A stretch of 64,000 nt of DNA from Artemia franciscana (GCF_032884065.1 NC_088879.1:20384038-20448037), one strand, 5' to 3'; shown: positions 1-13,235, counted from the first letter of the stretch. The notes: generated by a model not told the origin, from the letters alone. Numbers and translations: made by a program.

Positions 1-2560
1 CCTATCATGTAGGCAAATTTCAGGGCCCTCTAGAGGGAGAAGGAGTAGAGGTGGCTACTTCAAAATACCTTCCTGGGACATAGGCTACTTTAGCCTATAG
101 ACCCATCCCTGAAAGTTTTATTTTTATAACCTAACCCTTTTCTGAGATAGCCAAAAGTCAATCAACTAGAATTTTACCAAAGATACTTTTGAATCAGAAT
201 ATCTGGCCAATATTAGGCACTGGTTGAGTATTTGGGGTCTTACCCTAGCTATAGGCTGAGGGTGGTGATGGGTCTTCAACTGGCCTCATATTAATTTACA
301 CCAATCATAGTTACAATTAAAGCCATTGTTCTTGTCCATGTTCAAAGAAGTTTGTAATCTGAAATGGACATTGTCAGGCAGTCACAAAATATCCATTATC
401 TATCTACCTGTAAAGTGGATCAAAGGAGACAAAATCAAGAAATAGAAAACACAGGGCTAATATATAATTCAGGCTATATATTTGCACATTAAGGGCAGGG
501 TCGAGTGCAAAGAATAACAGAATGAAAGTCTGAATGTGTTTACTAGCTCTATTTATTTTGTATATTATGAAGTGGCCTAAGAATTGTTTTCCTAATGTTT
601 CCCTAGGGTTGAGTGCAAAGAATAACAGAATGAAAGTCAAAATGTGTTAACTAGCTCTATTTATTTTGTAGCCTAAGCATTGTTTTCCTAATGTTTCCTT
701 CTCAACAGCATCAATTCAAGGCTTCAACTTTTTTTATGAGTGTTCCACTTTTAGTTTCTTAAATAGGCATAACCCTAGGGGTATATCTAGGAACATTGGA
801 GGGGAGGGGGCATTGTCAGAAAACAGCCACGATATTTGGAAATAACAGAAAATAAGGTAGATAATGGTAGTAACTTGAATTTTTTTATAATTTTTCCTTC
901 AGAAATAGCTTACCATTTCACATTTACAGGAGGTTTTAGATAGGCAAAGCCAGTAAGCCTAAATCCTTAGACCACTTACCCATTTTAAACTTGTCAGCCA
1001 GTTCTATTGGAGCTTTCAGATAGGTCAATATAATCAGAAACAAAATACTCCAAAATATAGTTAAATACAGCCAAGACCAGAGCAAAAAAGCCCTTAATTT
1101 AAACAAAAAATTCGAAAAAGCCATAAATCTTTGATTTCATTATTATTGCTTTAAGATGCTTTACCGCCAGCGTTGTTAACGGTACAACATAGACTGTTAG
1201 GGTTTTTCAGCCAAAATGATCGAAATTACAAATTATAAAGAAAGCCAAAAAAGACTATTTTCAAAATATTTCCCAATGAAATTTTCCTGTTACAAAAATA
1301 TAAGAACCAAAATTTAGTTTTCTTCATTTCAAACCTTGGATATTTTTATAAGAGTCTAGAAATTTGCAAGCTGGTTCATTATAACTAAGGATTATGTTTC
1401 AACGAGGAAACTTAAATTGTTAGCGTATGCTTGTACTGTTGGAAAACTTCTATAGCAAATCAAAATCACCCGGTGAAAATTTTTGGAGAGTAGGAGGATT
1501 TTTCTCCTTGAAATTATTAGCCGATAATGCTAGCTAATGCTAACGGTTTTTGTTAGAATTGCAAAATTTGAGTCGTCAGTTAACAAAAATGGTTGGCTAA
1601 CAATTCGCGGAAACATAGTAATTGGGTAAAAATTCAAAAACAAGATTTTAACTTACAGGGACTGTTTTTTGGGTTGATAAGACCCATTCCAGTAATTTTA
1701 TTCTGAAGTAAGGGGAGGCTAAGTAATTTTTGCAGAAGTGGGCTCCTTAAAGTGGCTAGAATAAAAAGTTATTAAAGATCAATATTATTTCTAGCACATG
1801 CCTCTCCCAAAATTGACTATTAATAGTTAAAATTAATTTTATAAAAGAAAACAAAAGCGATAAGCGAATATAAATAAAACTGGTGTTTGAGAGTAATATT
1901 TAGCTTTGGTGCAACACTGGAAATCGACAAGGTGGTATTTTTCAAAAAATATTAAGCATACCATCAAGATCCAATAATTTTACAAAAGACTTACAATAAA
2001 CATGAACATCAGATCATTCAGAATTTGACATTGTCTTCGGACAATTGTGAAGTTCAACAGATTTTTTTAGATATTAGCTAAAAACATGACATCTCTTTTC
2101 GCAAGATCTTTTCACAAGTCTAACAGGGTTTTTTCTATCTAAACGTCCTTGTAATATACTGCTACACTAGCTAATCGGATAGTGTCGAGAAAGTGCAGTG
2201 AATTAACATCTAAACTAAAGATTAACTCTAACAGCAGAAAAGTATTTATGAATTGGCTTTCAAATTTGGAGCACAGTCTGTCTATCAAAAGAAAATAATC
2301 TCTTCTGAAAGCATCTTTAGTTTATTCTTTCACTACAGCAAAACCATTTTTTCCAAAAGTCGACGTGATTAAATAATCACGTTAGCTAGAAACTACTTTC
2401 TGTGCATGTTTCGATTTTTTAGATGAAGAGTCAGAATTCTACAAATTTTACAAAAAGTCTTCAGTGAAACCATACCCACGAGAAAATTATTTTTCTTTAT
2501 GGAAGATTTCATCGTAAGCTTTGTCAATTGGCAAATCTATAATTTCCCCAATCTATAATT
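1..2560. other. AT-rich region without recognised genes
   Basis: No reading frame here has coding character, and no splice-site-bounded exon or RNA gene was recognised on either strand. The only structure seen is a local tandem duplication near 0.5-0.7 kb, annotated separately. The first 130 bases (around 'cctgaaagtttt') faintly resemble stretches near 56.48 and 57.5 kb, suggesting an old dispersed repeat. Confidence 0.5.
498..699. repeat. Local tandem duplication, about 108-bp period
   Basis: Two adjacent copies share 'gagtgcaaagaataacag', 'ctagctctatttattttgta' and 'attgttttcctaatgtttcc'. The second copy lacks about 12 bases present in the first. The short frames across it follow from the duplication and are not genes. 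Confidence 0.8.
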
Positions 2561-2987
2561 GACTAAGAGGGGACCTAGTCCCTAGGGGTCCAAAATAAAA
2601 ACGGGAGCATCCTTGCCCGGGAGCCATCAATATAGGCAGGAGAAGAAAAAGACTCCTCGAATGTTCACTCAGTAGAGCCTGTGGGCTTATGAACACGTTC
2701 AGTGAGTTACAAATTTTTTTATAGGAATGGGTTAAATTTCATGGGGACGCAGAACACCATGATGGGAGGATACTTTATATTAGGACAACTGCAGCAGGGC
2801 TTAAGATCCAGATCTATGTGGACAGCAGTCTCTGCAAAGGGCTTCCTTAACCCTGTTGTGATACTTGCAAGACTGGGGACCTTGCAGTCAACTCTCTTCC
2901 CACTTGTGGAGCGGCACCCCTCGAGGAAGTTGTAGACTTGTAAACCACACAGCGCTTGCACTGAATTCTGATAAATTAATATCAAAG

Positions 2988-3065
2988 ACCTTTGGTCCTC
3001 AGTTTTTATGGATCACGAGCAAGCATTTGATTCAGTAGAGAGAAGAGCTTGGCGAAGGTCTAATC
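2988..3065 (+). mobile_element. Internal scrap of LINE-B reverse transcriptase
   Basis: This piece matches the LINE-B copy near 43.51-43.59 kb: 'cctttggtcctcagtttt' is shared, followed by codons for the RT motif A region (EQAFDSV here, EQAFDFV there). Only about 80 bases are recognisable. It ends just before the LTR fossil. The stretch 2,700-2,985 immediately upstream is GC-richer and was not recognised. Confidence 0.7.
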
Positions 3066-3069
3066 CTTT

Positions 3070-6000
3070 TAGTGATCATGATTGCTTTGCTAGTGCTTAT
3101 GTTTATCCTTGCATGTGTGCTATGCTTACTCATATTGCTCACTTTTCCTTATAGAAGCTTCGGTTAAATAAATGCATTAACCACAATCGTTGCATGGTGT
3201 CAGTAGTGGGATCTTGGCATTGAAATCTAACAGCACTACGGAAGTCTAATAGCCATCCATCAACTGGGATGCCACCTCCTTGGCAGATGAATGAAATTGA
3301 TCTGAACAGCATGCTCGGTTGATGCTTATAGGACCACTGGCAGAAAAGACGGACAAATCTCAGTGTGCCTACCTGATTATCTGTATAGGAAAAAAGGGAC
3401 GAGAGCTTCAATACTTTCAAAACGGAAAAGAGTGAAGACAAAAAAATGAACCCCTTATCAAATACTTTAAAGACAATGCAAGCCCAAAGAAAAACACCGT
3501 GCTTGCAAGATACATCTTCAAGAAGCGGGACCAGTTAGAAAACGAAAGTATTGGGAGATACATCGTAGAATTAAAAACATCGGCCAAACCATGTCTGTGC
3601 ACAGAACAAGTTGAAATGATTTGTAATCAAATTGTATGTGAACTTGAAACCAAGCCGCTCGAGAGAAATAGTTAGCAGAAGGTGACTCATTAACTCTGGA
3701 CGGTGCAGGGTCAAGATATAGAACCTACAAAACAACCCAAGCTCAGGTAAAATCATTCAGCATGAGCAAACCAATATCTACCAAGCAGGAAATTGATGCA
3801 ATCATACGTGGTCTAAGCCGGAACAGCTTCCAAATCAGGAAGCTTCTTCTAATAACCACCCCAAAGATAGAGGCTACTATTACTAAGATGGATCTTACTC
3901 GACCAATCATGCATGTTCAGTGGGGAAAATATGTAGACAGTGCAAGAAGTCAAACAATTTTGCAAGGGTCTGTCACAGCAACAAAAACGTGAACACCCAT
4001 TGATGAAGTAACTGAGTCACTTAGAGAGGGAGTCAACGTTCAGGAAACAGTTTTCCTGTATGCCATCAACAAAGGCAGTGGTTAAGATGAAGGCCTTGTT
4101 CCACTGACCTTAAACATCCAGCTTTCAGTCAATTTCAAAATTAACACAGGAGCCCAAGCGAATGTCATTTCTAAAATCATTTTTGATAAGCTTAAACCAA
4201 AGCCAAATCTGTAACCAACTAACCAGCGACTGACCAGCTTCTGTGGTGCTAGGATCCCTGTCATTGGCACTTGTGATCTTAGCTGCAGCTACAAACAGTG
4301 TCATTATCTATGAGCACCTACGGGTGCTCACAGATTTTACGTAGTCAACTCAGCATCGACCCCAATAATGGGATATCGAACCAGCATAAATTTGAACCTC
4401 ATCAAACTAGTACTCAGTGTTAATGCAGAACGAACCAGCATAGATGAAAAGTACAAAAGCCTCTTTGAAGGTATTGGTCAACTTAAAAGGGAATACAACA
4501 TCCATCTAAAAGATGGGTCCATACCAATGATCTATCCAGCCAAAATGGTACCAGTGAAACTAAAGGATAAACTCAAGGACAAGCTTAACAGAGTGGAAAG
4601 AGACTAAATCATTGAAAAACTCACGGGGCCCACAGAATGGGTAAATTCAATGGTGATGATTGAAAAGATGAAGGGAACTGTAAGGCTATGCATAGACCCA
4701 GTAGACCTCAACAAATGCATAAAGCATCCTTACTATCCCATCCCCATCGTAGAAGACGTTACAGCAAGGCCGTATGGTGTAAAGGTGTTTAGCAAAATGG
4801 ATGCACGGTCAAAGTACTGGTTATTAGTTCTTTCTGCAAGGGCATCTGAAATGACAACATTCAGCACTATATTCGGGCGTCATCGATTCCTAAGGATACC
4901 CTTTGGCTTACTTTCAGCACAAGATGAGTTCCATTGCTGTATTGAAGAAGCATTTGAAGGGCTGGAAGGACTAGCCATTATAATTGATGATATTCTAACG
5001 TATGGAGTAAACCAAGAAGATCATGATGAAAGACTAAGAGCCGTTATGGAAAGAGCACTAGAAAAAGGTGTAAAAATCAACAAGGACAAATCCAGCTTCA
5101 ATGCAAGCAGCATATGCTATTTTTGGCACGTAGTTGGAGCCGATGGCATGAAACTGGACCCAGAAAAACTGTGAGCCATCGAAGAGTTGCTTAAACCTCA
5201 GAGTCACGAAGAGCTGCTAACCCTCCTTGGAATGTTAAACTACCTCGAAAAATACATTCCCAGCCTGTCTACTAGAAATAAAGGCCTTCGAGACATACTT
5301 GAACGTAAGCCATTCTTTTGGAGTCCCAAAAATTACCAGACGCCGGCAGAGCTCAGGTAGTCAATCGTGTCAGGCATCTCCTTCTTCAACTACAAGAGCT
5401 TGAATGTGGAGCTGAAAATCAAAGCTTCCAGCCATAGCTTGGCAGCAAACCTTTGTAGCGATGTAGAGGCAGTAGCACATGCGTCCCGTGCACTTAGCAA
5501 AACATGCAAGAACTTTCACCACTACCTTTATTGGAGGCGCGTCAACGTAATAACTATCACCACGTGCATGAGACAATAGTCAGAAATCCTATCCACGATT
5601 TTCATCTGAAATTTCGGCCAGGTTCAGAAATACCAATCGCCGACACACTTTCTTGTCTTCACCTTCCGGATATCGATAAGAAACTAGGAAAAGAAATAGA
5701 CGTGTAAATCCATCAGATGTCTAGACATCTTCCTGTAAATAAGGAGAAGATCCTACGAATCCAGAAAGAAACTCCCAAAGATAGCCTACTCAGGATTCTG
5801 GCAAAAAAAATCCATGAAGGCTGGCGGAAAAGCAGAGAAACTTGCCAGTCAGGGCCTAGTCCGTTCTGGAATATCCAGCATGAACTGCCAACAAACAAAG
5901 GGATCACCTTCAAAGGCAAGAGATTGGTCATCTCCAAGATATTACATCCAGACATAGTGAGACAATTTCACGCTGCTCATCTTAAAGTAGAAAAAACCAA

Positions 6001-6480
6001 GCAAAGAGCCGGAATGCTGGTTTACTGGTGAGGTCTAAACGCAGACATTGATCAGTATGTTCGTAGTTGCTTAAAATGTTCTAGAAACATGCCATCAAAC
6101 CAAAGAGAACCTATGATCAGTCAGGAATACCATGTCTTCCTTGGAAAAAAGTCGTATCCGACCTATTCACGCTCCACAATAATGACTATCTTGTAACAGT
6201 AAACTATCATAGCCGTTTTTTCGAAGTACACAAACTCAGCTCCACTACGTCAAAGTTCTTCATCTCCAAACTCAAATTTCATTTCGCCAGATATGGCATT
6301 TCATCGATACTAATATCTGACAATGGCCCTCAGTACTCTTCGGTTGAATTTCAAGGTTTTGCCAGGACATGGGGATTCACTCACAGTACATCAACTCCAA
6401 TTTATCCCCAGTCCAACGACCTTGTCGAAAAGACTGTCCATACAACAAAAAGCCTCGTGACAAAGGCATCAGAAAACCAC
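3070..6480 (+). mobile_element. Gypsy (Ty3)-type LTR retrotransposon fossil, Mag/K02A2.6-like
   Basis: Seen: an LTR-like end with an AATAAA ending near 3,195, directly followed by a primer-binding site (3,196-3,213) that fits the 3' end of a leucine tRNA. Then, in the usual order: a gag remnant (about 3.25-3.8 kb), a protease remnant with a TGA-type active-site motif (about 4.1-4.3 kb), reverse transcriptase with an IDDIL motif (about 4.4-5.2 kb), RNase H (about 5.2-5.6 kb) and an integrase zinc-binding region and core (about 5.7-6.48 kb). The element is clearly broken, with more than half a dozen interruptions, and no second LTR was recognised, so it is an old copy. The clade is from memory of the family's RT and integrase style. 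Confidence 0.8.
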
Positions 6481-6484
6481 TGAA

Positions 6485-6725
6485 TATATTTTACCAGGGG
6501 ATTAGAACAATTCAAAAACATTGAAAAACAAAACCTTTTTAAACGCAACCAGTTATATAACGTGATAAAAAACAAATATTTGCCATTATTACAAATGATG
6601 ATCCTCTATTTCGACCAGGTACAACAATCTAAAACCTCAAAAAGAAAACCAAAAGTTTGAATCTTAATCGTGTCATTGCTAGAAATAGGACTAGCTTCAA
6701 TAATCAAATATCTTTGAACGGCTAA
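6485..6725 (+). repeat. R4 repeat, left copies flanking LINE-A
   Basis: Two partial copies share 'gattagaacaattcaaaaac' or a close variant, then 'aaccaaaagtttgaatctta', then 'aataatcaaatatcttt'. The same words recur in order at 10,055-10,290 and 10,390-10,450 on the other side of LINE-A, so LINE-A may sit inside an R4 cluster. Function unknown. Confidence 0.6.
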
Positions 6726-6739
6726 AGTATGACTTACTT

Positions 6740-9700
6740 GACCAAAGTCTCCTGCCGGGCGCTGCTTGGCGTAAAGAGTGATGTCTGCCTCCTCCATCTG
6801 CTTCAATATCTGGCCAGTATTTGCTATTCACCCTGTCTAACGTTTGCAATCGTCAAGAACTCGGACAGGCTGTGCCAACGTCTCTTCGGTTGGCTGCGAG
6901 GCCACTTCCAACCGGCTTTGATAGGATTAAAGTCGTAAATCATATTGGCGGGTAGATGTGGTGGCATTCGAAGCAGGTATCCGAACCATCGTAAGGTTCG
7001 CTCGGCTGCTTGAATTGAAAACCGAAACTACTTTGTGAGCTTCAGAAGCCTCTCATTGCTGACGAATTTGCACCATCATAGGCCCTCGATCCTCCTCAGG
7101 CTCTTCGCATGAAATACGTCGATTTTCTTGCGGATTGCAGCTAATACTTGCCATGTCTCAGCTCTGTAAAGCATCACAAGGCCGACTAGAGCGTTGAAGA
7201 TCCGCAGTTTCGTTGTACGACTAATGTTTGGTTTCCAGTAGAGGTGACGATTCAGTCTGCCCATGACGGAAGACGCTTTGGATGATTTCGCTTGGAGCTC
7301 AGGGAGAAGCGAGCCATTTGAAGAAATTATGGAGCCCAGGTAGGTAAAGTCTTGGACAACTTCGATGCCAGTGGTGCTGTCCAGTCTAACTGGAGAGTTA
7401 AAAGAAGGAAAAGACAGGTCTATGGCCGTAATTTTAGTTTTGTTCCAGTTTATATGCAGTCCTACTTTAGCAGCCTCTTCTCGAAGAATTTGGAGTGCTT
7501 CCAGCAGCTATTCCTTGGAGTCCGCCAGAATGGCCAAGTTATCGGCAAAATCAACATCCGTGATGGCACAATCTCCGAATCTGGGCCCAAAGCTGAGACG
7601 TGAAGTGGTTTTTGTCATAATATAATCTACGATGACATTGAATAGCTCTGGGGCCACTGCACATCCTTGGCGCACCCCTGTCGTGATTTGAAAGAACAGG
7701 CTGCGCCGACCATTTACTTGTACACAGCTCTCCGTCCCATGGTGCAGTGCCTTGAAAAGTCTGCAGTATTTCTCGGGTAGGCCAGTCAATTCTAGTATCT
7801 GCCAAAGAGCTTATCGATCGACTGTGTTAAATGTAGCACGGAAGTTGACGAAGGAAATAAATGTTTTCTGTCGGAGCTCTGTGGTAATCTCTACTGGTCT
7901 TGCTCCGAGACCGGAGCAAGACCAGCTTGCTCCGGTCGCCGAATTTTTCGAATGATATTCCGACATGGATCCAGCATGACCATTGAAAACAGTTTGTCAG
8001 GGACTGACAGTAGGGCTACTCCCCGATAGTTGGACCAGTCACTTCTTAAGCCTTTCCTCTTCCATAAGGGGATGATAACACCCTTACGACAATCCTCGGG
8101 TATCATCTCTGTTTGCCAGATTGTAGAGAACAGGGTATAGAGGAACAAGAGCATTGCAGCACCTCCATATTTTAGCAGCTCTGAGCTCAAGCCACAGATA
8201 CACGCAGCTTTATTATTCTTGAGCCTTTTTACTGCATATCCGATTTCTGAGGGGCTGAAAGGATCATCTGGAAGAGCATCTGTTTCAGGTTTTTGACTGC
8301 AAGGTTAGCTGAAACTATCATGAGGAGACACAGACGGGTTAGTATTGTTGAGGAGCGAACAGAGGTGGTCCTTTCACCGGTCAAGACAAGAACCTTCATC
8401 AGAGAAAAGTGTCCCATCCCTGGACAGGGCGGGACCCAAGGTAGGAATTTTATTTTCCGTGAGGTCTCGGCGATGCTTGAATAGGCTAACTATATCTTTC
8501 GTTTTTGCAGATAGTTCAATTTTGTCGGCTTTCCTTGCAACAAACCGGGTTCTATCCCGGTGAATGAGTCTGTTCCTTACTTCATTGAGCCTTCGATATG
8601 TGGTCATATCCCAAGAAGTCTTGCCTTCCGTCTTCCCTCTATGACTTGCAGTGTTTTATTTAGTTAGCCATGATTTCTTTTTGTAGCTCCTCTTGCCAAG
8701 CACTAGTTGTGCTGCTTCGCTAGTCTGCGATTTGAAATACTTCCAGAGATGTTCGCTGCTATTAAGTGAGCCAAGGGGTTCGAAATGATTCGATATCTCA
8801 ACACTGTACTTCAGACGAGTATCTGGCTCCTTTAGTCTCCCAATATCTGCAGTGACAGGTTTTCTTTCCGATCGTTGCGCATGGATGCAAAGCCGGAGAT
8901 CGGTGCACACAAGCCTTTGGTCTGCGTTTCCAAGCTCTGCTGGTCTGTAAATTTTGCAGTTCTTCACCAATGATCTCCAGCGCTTGGAAATAATGACAAA
9001 GTCAATCACCTTCTTTGTACTACCGTCTTTACTATACCATGTGTACTGATGAATAGTTTTACGTTGGAAGTAGATGTTTGCGATGCAAAGGTCGTGAGAT
9101 CGGCAGAGTTCAAGTAAGCGAAGCCATTTGTCGTTAAGTGGGTCGAAGAATACAGGACTAACTGTGCCGCGCCATACACCCATATCATCGCGCACTGTCG
9201 CATTTAAATCACCAAGAAGAACAGTTATGTTATGGGAGGGGGGGGCACTGTTGCAAGGAATCTAGACAAAGCAGAGTAGAAGTCCTCCTTAGTCACATCA
9301 CCAGAATCGTTGGTCGGGGCAGAGCTTACATAACAGTCATCTTGCCATGCTTGTGTCCAAAGCGGGCATTCATTAATCTGTCAGATACAGCTTCGTATAG
9401 AAGTAAGGCCTTTCTTGTAAGGCTATTTAGCGCAAGGCCAGTGCAATTCCTTCTCGTGTTTCCTTCACACCAGAGCAATGAGTTACGGTTACCTATTCAC
9501 TCTTCTCCACTTCCGGTAAGACAGGTTTCTGTAAGACTCACAATCGACACTTTATTCTTGCAAATTTCTTCGGAGAGTAGGTTCTTTGACGCAAGTGCAT
9601 TCAGAGTCAAAACATTCCAAGTGGCTGTTTGTAGCCCCCTTTGGTCCATGAGGTTTGGTCTGTCAGTCTTTCTGACGTCGTCAGCATGTTCGTTGACGCG

Positions 9701-9990
9701 CGATGGTCGAGTTCTCAAAAGGGATTCCAGATCCAAGGCTCTCACTTTTCGTAGCATTTAATTTCCGGGTGGAGATTCGCTAGCCCAACCGACCCTAGGC
9801 CTGGATTCCGAACAGAGCTAGGTTCAACCTAGGTACTGAGATTCCCGGGGTGGGCTCCACCAGCCACAAGGCGGCCGTCCTGATCGGAGTGTTTAGTCGG
9901 GGAGAAACCCCATATCCAGAGGCACTTGGTCAGCAGACAGAGTCTACCTCATTCCGGACGAACTCCATTCACCTCCAACATGTATGGAGG
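6740..9990 (-). mobile_element. LINE-A: endonuclease/RT non-LTR retrotransposon, degraded
   Basis: Read on the minus strand from a GC-rich 5' region (about 9,760-9,990). An AP-endonuclease-like N terminus begins near 9,757 with ATWNVLTLN (strand-cleavage domain, 'craniofacial development protein 2-like' type). Further EN sequence (QYTWYSKDGSTKKVIDFV) lies at about 9,000. Reverse transcriptase follows, with SNYRGVALLSVPDK near 8,030, TTGVRQGCAVAPELFN near 7,660 and motif C as FADN near 7,545. The C terminus (LYRAETWQVLAAIRKKIDVF) is near 7,150. The usual catalytic FADD has become FADN (asparagine codon at 7,538-7,540), and the frame is broken several times, so this copy is dead. The style fits RTE-like or related EN-bearing LINEs; I could not fix the clade. 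Confidence 0.8.
7894..7925. repeat. Perfect 14-bp hairpin inside LINE-A
   Basis: Arms 7,894-7,907 (ctggtcttgctccg) and 7,912-7,925 are perfect reverse complements around a 4-base loop. Part of the arm (cttgctccggtc) recurs directly after at 7,926. It interrupts the RT region where LINEs usually read 'EQAGF', so it looks like a local copying error in this copy. Confidence 0.85.
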
Positions 9991-10019
9991 TGACTAGAGT
10001 ATGAAAAGACGTTAAATTG

Positions 10020-10446
10020 TGTAAAGTTGAAAAAATTTGTAGCTGCAAAAATATTTATATATATTTTAACAACAGATTATAACAATTTAAAAGCCATAAA
10101 AAAACCAAAAGTATATGTTTTTATTTGAAAATATTTAAATCTAATTTAAATATGTAAAATGTATATTCATATATATTTGGACAAGGGACTACATGAATTC
10201 AAAAACCTTAAAAAAACCAAAAGTTTGAGGCTTATCAGATATCGTTGTTAGAAATTGGACTTGCTTTAATAATCAAATATCTTTAAAAATACTTTAGAAA
10301 AAAAAAGACAGCGATTTATCTGCGGTTAGAAAACAAGTGACAATGAAAATCTGTATATAGAAGCTTGCCACGTCCCGGGGCCCGGCAGCTGGTAATTGCA
10401 AAAATATTTTTTTATATTTTAACAAGGGATTACAACAATTCAAACA

Positions 10447-10448
<2 letters not shown>
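10020..10448 (+). repeat. R4 repeat, right copies
   Basis: Three partial copies (about 10,040-10,115, 10,180-10,290 and 10,390-10,448) share 'tatattttaacaa(g/c)(a/g)gatta', 'acaattcaaa', 'aaaaaaccaaaagt' and 'aataatcaaatatctttaaa'. They match the copies left of LINE-A. The last runs straight into the TA microsatellite. Confidence 0.6.

Positions 10449-10533
<85 letters not shown>
10449..10533. repeat. (TA)n microsatellite
   Basis: About 85 uninterrupted bases of alternating A and T. The tyrosine/isoleucine frames on both strands here are artefacts of this repeat. Confidence 0.98.
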
Positions 10534-10537
<4 letters not shown>

Positions 10538-10559
10538 TATATATGCATTATATATGTAA

Positions 10560-12984
10560 AATAGCTATCTGTAGTAGTATTCTGTCCTTTATACGCCTAA
10601 TTTACCAAGATCTCTAAGTCGTATCGAAACACTCTGCCAAGGACTTTCACGAGTCAGCTGGTGTTTCGAATAATTTTGTTTCCTGATCCTTGAGTGCCTT
10701 TGGCACTGTCTTTACTGCTTCAAAAGCACTATTGCAACCAGCAATGTAATTTCAGTCTATATTGTGTCTTCAAGACTTTAGGATATATTAACCAAAAATG
10801 GTTTGTAAAGATTTTTTCATCAAAATCTTTTGTAAATTTTGAGAATATGGTTATTTTAGCTAAATAAAAATTGGCTTAATTTTACTGCATGAATATGATT
10901 CCTGGATAAAATATTAAATCCAAACGATTTAAAAATGAGAATGACAATAGAAGAAAACATAATTGATAAAGTTCTAGAGAGATTTCTTGCTATCTCGAAA
11001 AGTGGTTGGGTTGGTCGAATGAAACTTTCAGGAATTAATTCAAAGCGTAAACACTGGGAACATGTTGTCAAGCTGCTGTCTTTATCTGTTCCTTACTTTT
11101 AGGGATTAGTAGATTGCAAACATTACAGGTTTCACTCACTATTTTGGGTTTTCAATGAATTTTTTCCCTTGACCCTAGTTTTACAGTAGAATTTTAAGAC
11201 AAAACAAAGTTTTTTTCTTTAATTTACGAAATTTATTTACCGATCTCCAAAACCTTGTAAGTAATTATTGAGCAAAGGTATGAGGATCAATCTTAATAAG
11301 GGAATTCTAATAAGGGAAGATTAATACTAGAATTGCCTCTCACTCAATTGGACAATCTGTCTTGGCTTTGTCTAAAATGAGCCATGACTAGTTGCCCACA
11401 ACTATTTCATTTTAATTTTAAACACTTTTCTTGTGGCTCATTTTAGCAATAGGTCTTATTTTCAAGGTTTAACTTTTATAAAACAAAGAGTGTAAAAGGT
11501 CATCGAAGATCAGTACTTTTTTAAGGGAGAAGGACTGAGGTAAGTACTTGAATATACTCTCCCAGACATTATTAAGGCTCTGGATTAATTCCTGGGTGTT
11601 TCATTTACCGAACTCAACTAACCTTCAAAACCAGCAAAAGCCCTTAATCTAGAATCTCACAAACATGACAATCTGAATAAAAAGTTTTTTCCCACAGCAG
11701 TATCTTAGACCACTAGGGGAGGGGGAGATGTATTGTCAGAAGAGGCTTATGTAACATTTAGTAGGTTAAGAAAAAGCTGTTTGATGTCATTGTATAAACG
11801 GAAATGTCCATCTAACAAAAGGCTAAGGAATGCAAGCTATTTTTAACCCTTGGGCAGTTTTCTACCAAAAATGTCCATGGAACATGCCTATTTCTTGTTA
11901 GTTCAAGTTCACATCGTTTCTTTATAAGTCTAGAAAATGAGCAATGGAATGGAATGTGACTTTTCTAATAGAACAGGCTTTAAAACGGTTAGAGAAAAGG
12001 CTCATAAGACAAAACCCCCGGCTACGGATTTTCAACTATGGGTTTTTCAACAGGAATTTGGTGATTTTTGAGCTGACACGGTTTTCGAGCAATTTCATTA
12101 TGCTTTCCACAAAAAATTTTTCCAACAAAATTCGCGAGTGTTTCTCTCGCAAATTTTGTTCTTCATCATAAAATATTATAGAGTTGGATGTAGGGAAGTT
12201 TTCATTTCCCAATAGATTTCAATTGGTAAAACATTTTTGCTTGACAATTTTTTAGTAAATGTATTTCTTAAAGTTTTCGTTACTAGTATCCGCGTCTAGC
12301 TCTTCACGAGGTTGCAAATAATGCTGCAAACTTGATCAGCTTTACAGTTTACATAGGATATTGAAATTACCAAATTAGCGGTGTAATAGGTATTGTAAAC
12401 GACAAATAAATGGGTTAAAAATTAAACGACAAATAAATGGGTTAAAATAAATGCGTTTCTTATAATTATTGTTTAAATATGTATCTTTGATGTGTCCTGA
12501 AAGTACTTTTTTATACGTCGAGTATAATCCTCAAGTATGTAGATATTAAGTATAGCTTGTAAGCTAGACAAAATTCATAAGAACCTTCTAATACAGTAAT
12601 TGTAAACAAGAAACATAGTACATAATAAAACAAGTCGTGTGGTAAAAGATGATCGTCGTAGGGTATAACTCGATTGATCATCGTATTGGTCGTTTTCGGA
12701 GAATTCACCCAAAGACAGAATTGACCATCTTGTGATATAACTTAATTTCCTCAAATATAACTTACCATTGACAGCCTCTATGTCCCTTTCTTGACAATTC
12801 TCACATCCCACACCCCTTGTGTTTCTTTACGAACTTCCTCCGATAATTCGTTTATTAGTTTGTTATTACTTTATTAGTATCAGTAGGTGCACGACTGACT
12901 GACAGTATAACTTACGAAAAATTTGGTTTAATACCATTTTCTAGGATTAGAATGAAAAAAAAGTTTGAGATGGCAAGAATACAT
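10560..12984. other. AT-rich stretch without recognised genes
   Basis: No exon, RNA gene or mobile element was recognised. A small perfect duplication of 'acgacaaataaatgggttaa' lies at about 12,396-12,446. The open frames of 60-78 codons have no coding character or supporting splice sites. Confidence 0.5.
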
Positions 12985-13235
12985 TCTGCGAATGAATGAT
13001 GACAGATTGTCAAAGAAGTGCTCGTCAGACAGCTATCTAGGGTCGAACAGAAAGCAGGGCTTCCCCCAAATGGGTGGGAGAATGATGCAAGGAGAGATTT
13101 AAGGGAAATGGGAACTTCTTGGGAGAGTGTTAAGAGGGAGACTTTGAATAGAATATGACGGAGGAGAAGCATGCGTAGCTGTGTTGGCCTCAGGCCTCTT
13201 GGTGATTCAGTAAGTTGTTAGTAGTAGTAGTCAAA
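12985..13235 (+). mobile_element. LINE-B 3' end, 5'-truncated
   Basis: This aligns along its length to 44,325-44,575. Shared words include 'gatgacagattg', 'cggaaagcagg' or a variant, 'tgcgtagctgtgttggcctc' and a terminal run of TAG triplets (gttagtagtagtagt). It encodes the LINE-B C-terminal tail and stops at the same (TAG)n end, as expected for target-primed insertion with 5' truncation. Confidence 0.85.

Noticed and set aside
9342-9761. 139-codon plus-strand frame
   Set aside because: It is the antisense shadow of the LINE-A endonuclease region.
10294-10559. Tyrosine/isoleucine-repeat frames on both strands
   Set aside because: They only translate the TA microsatellite; the same holds for 52,205-52,498.
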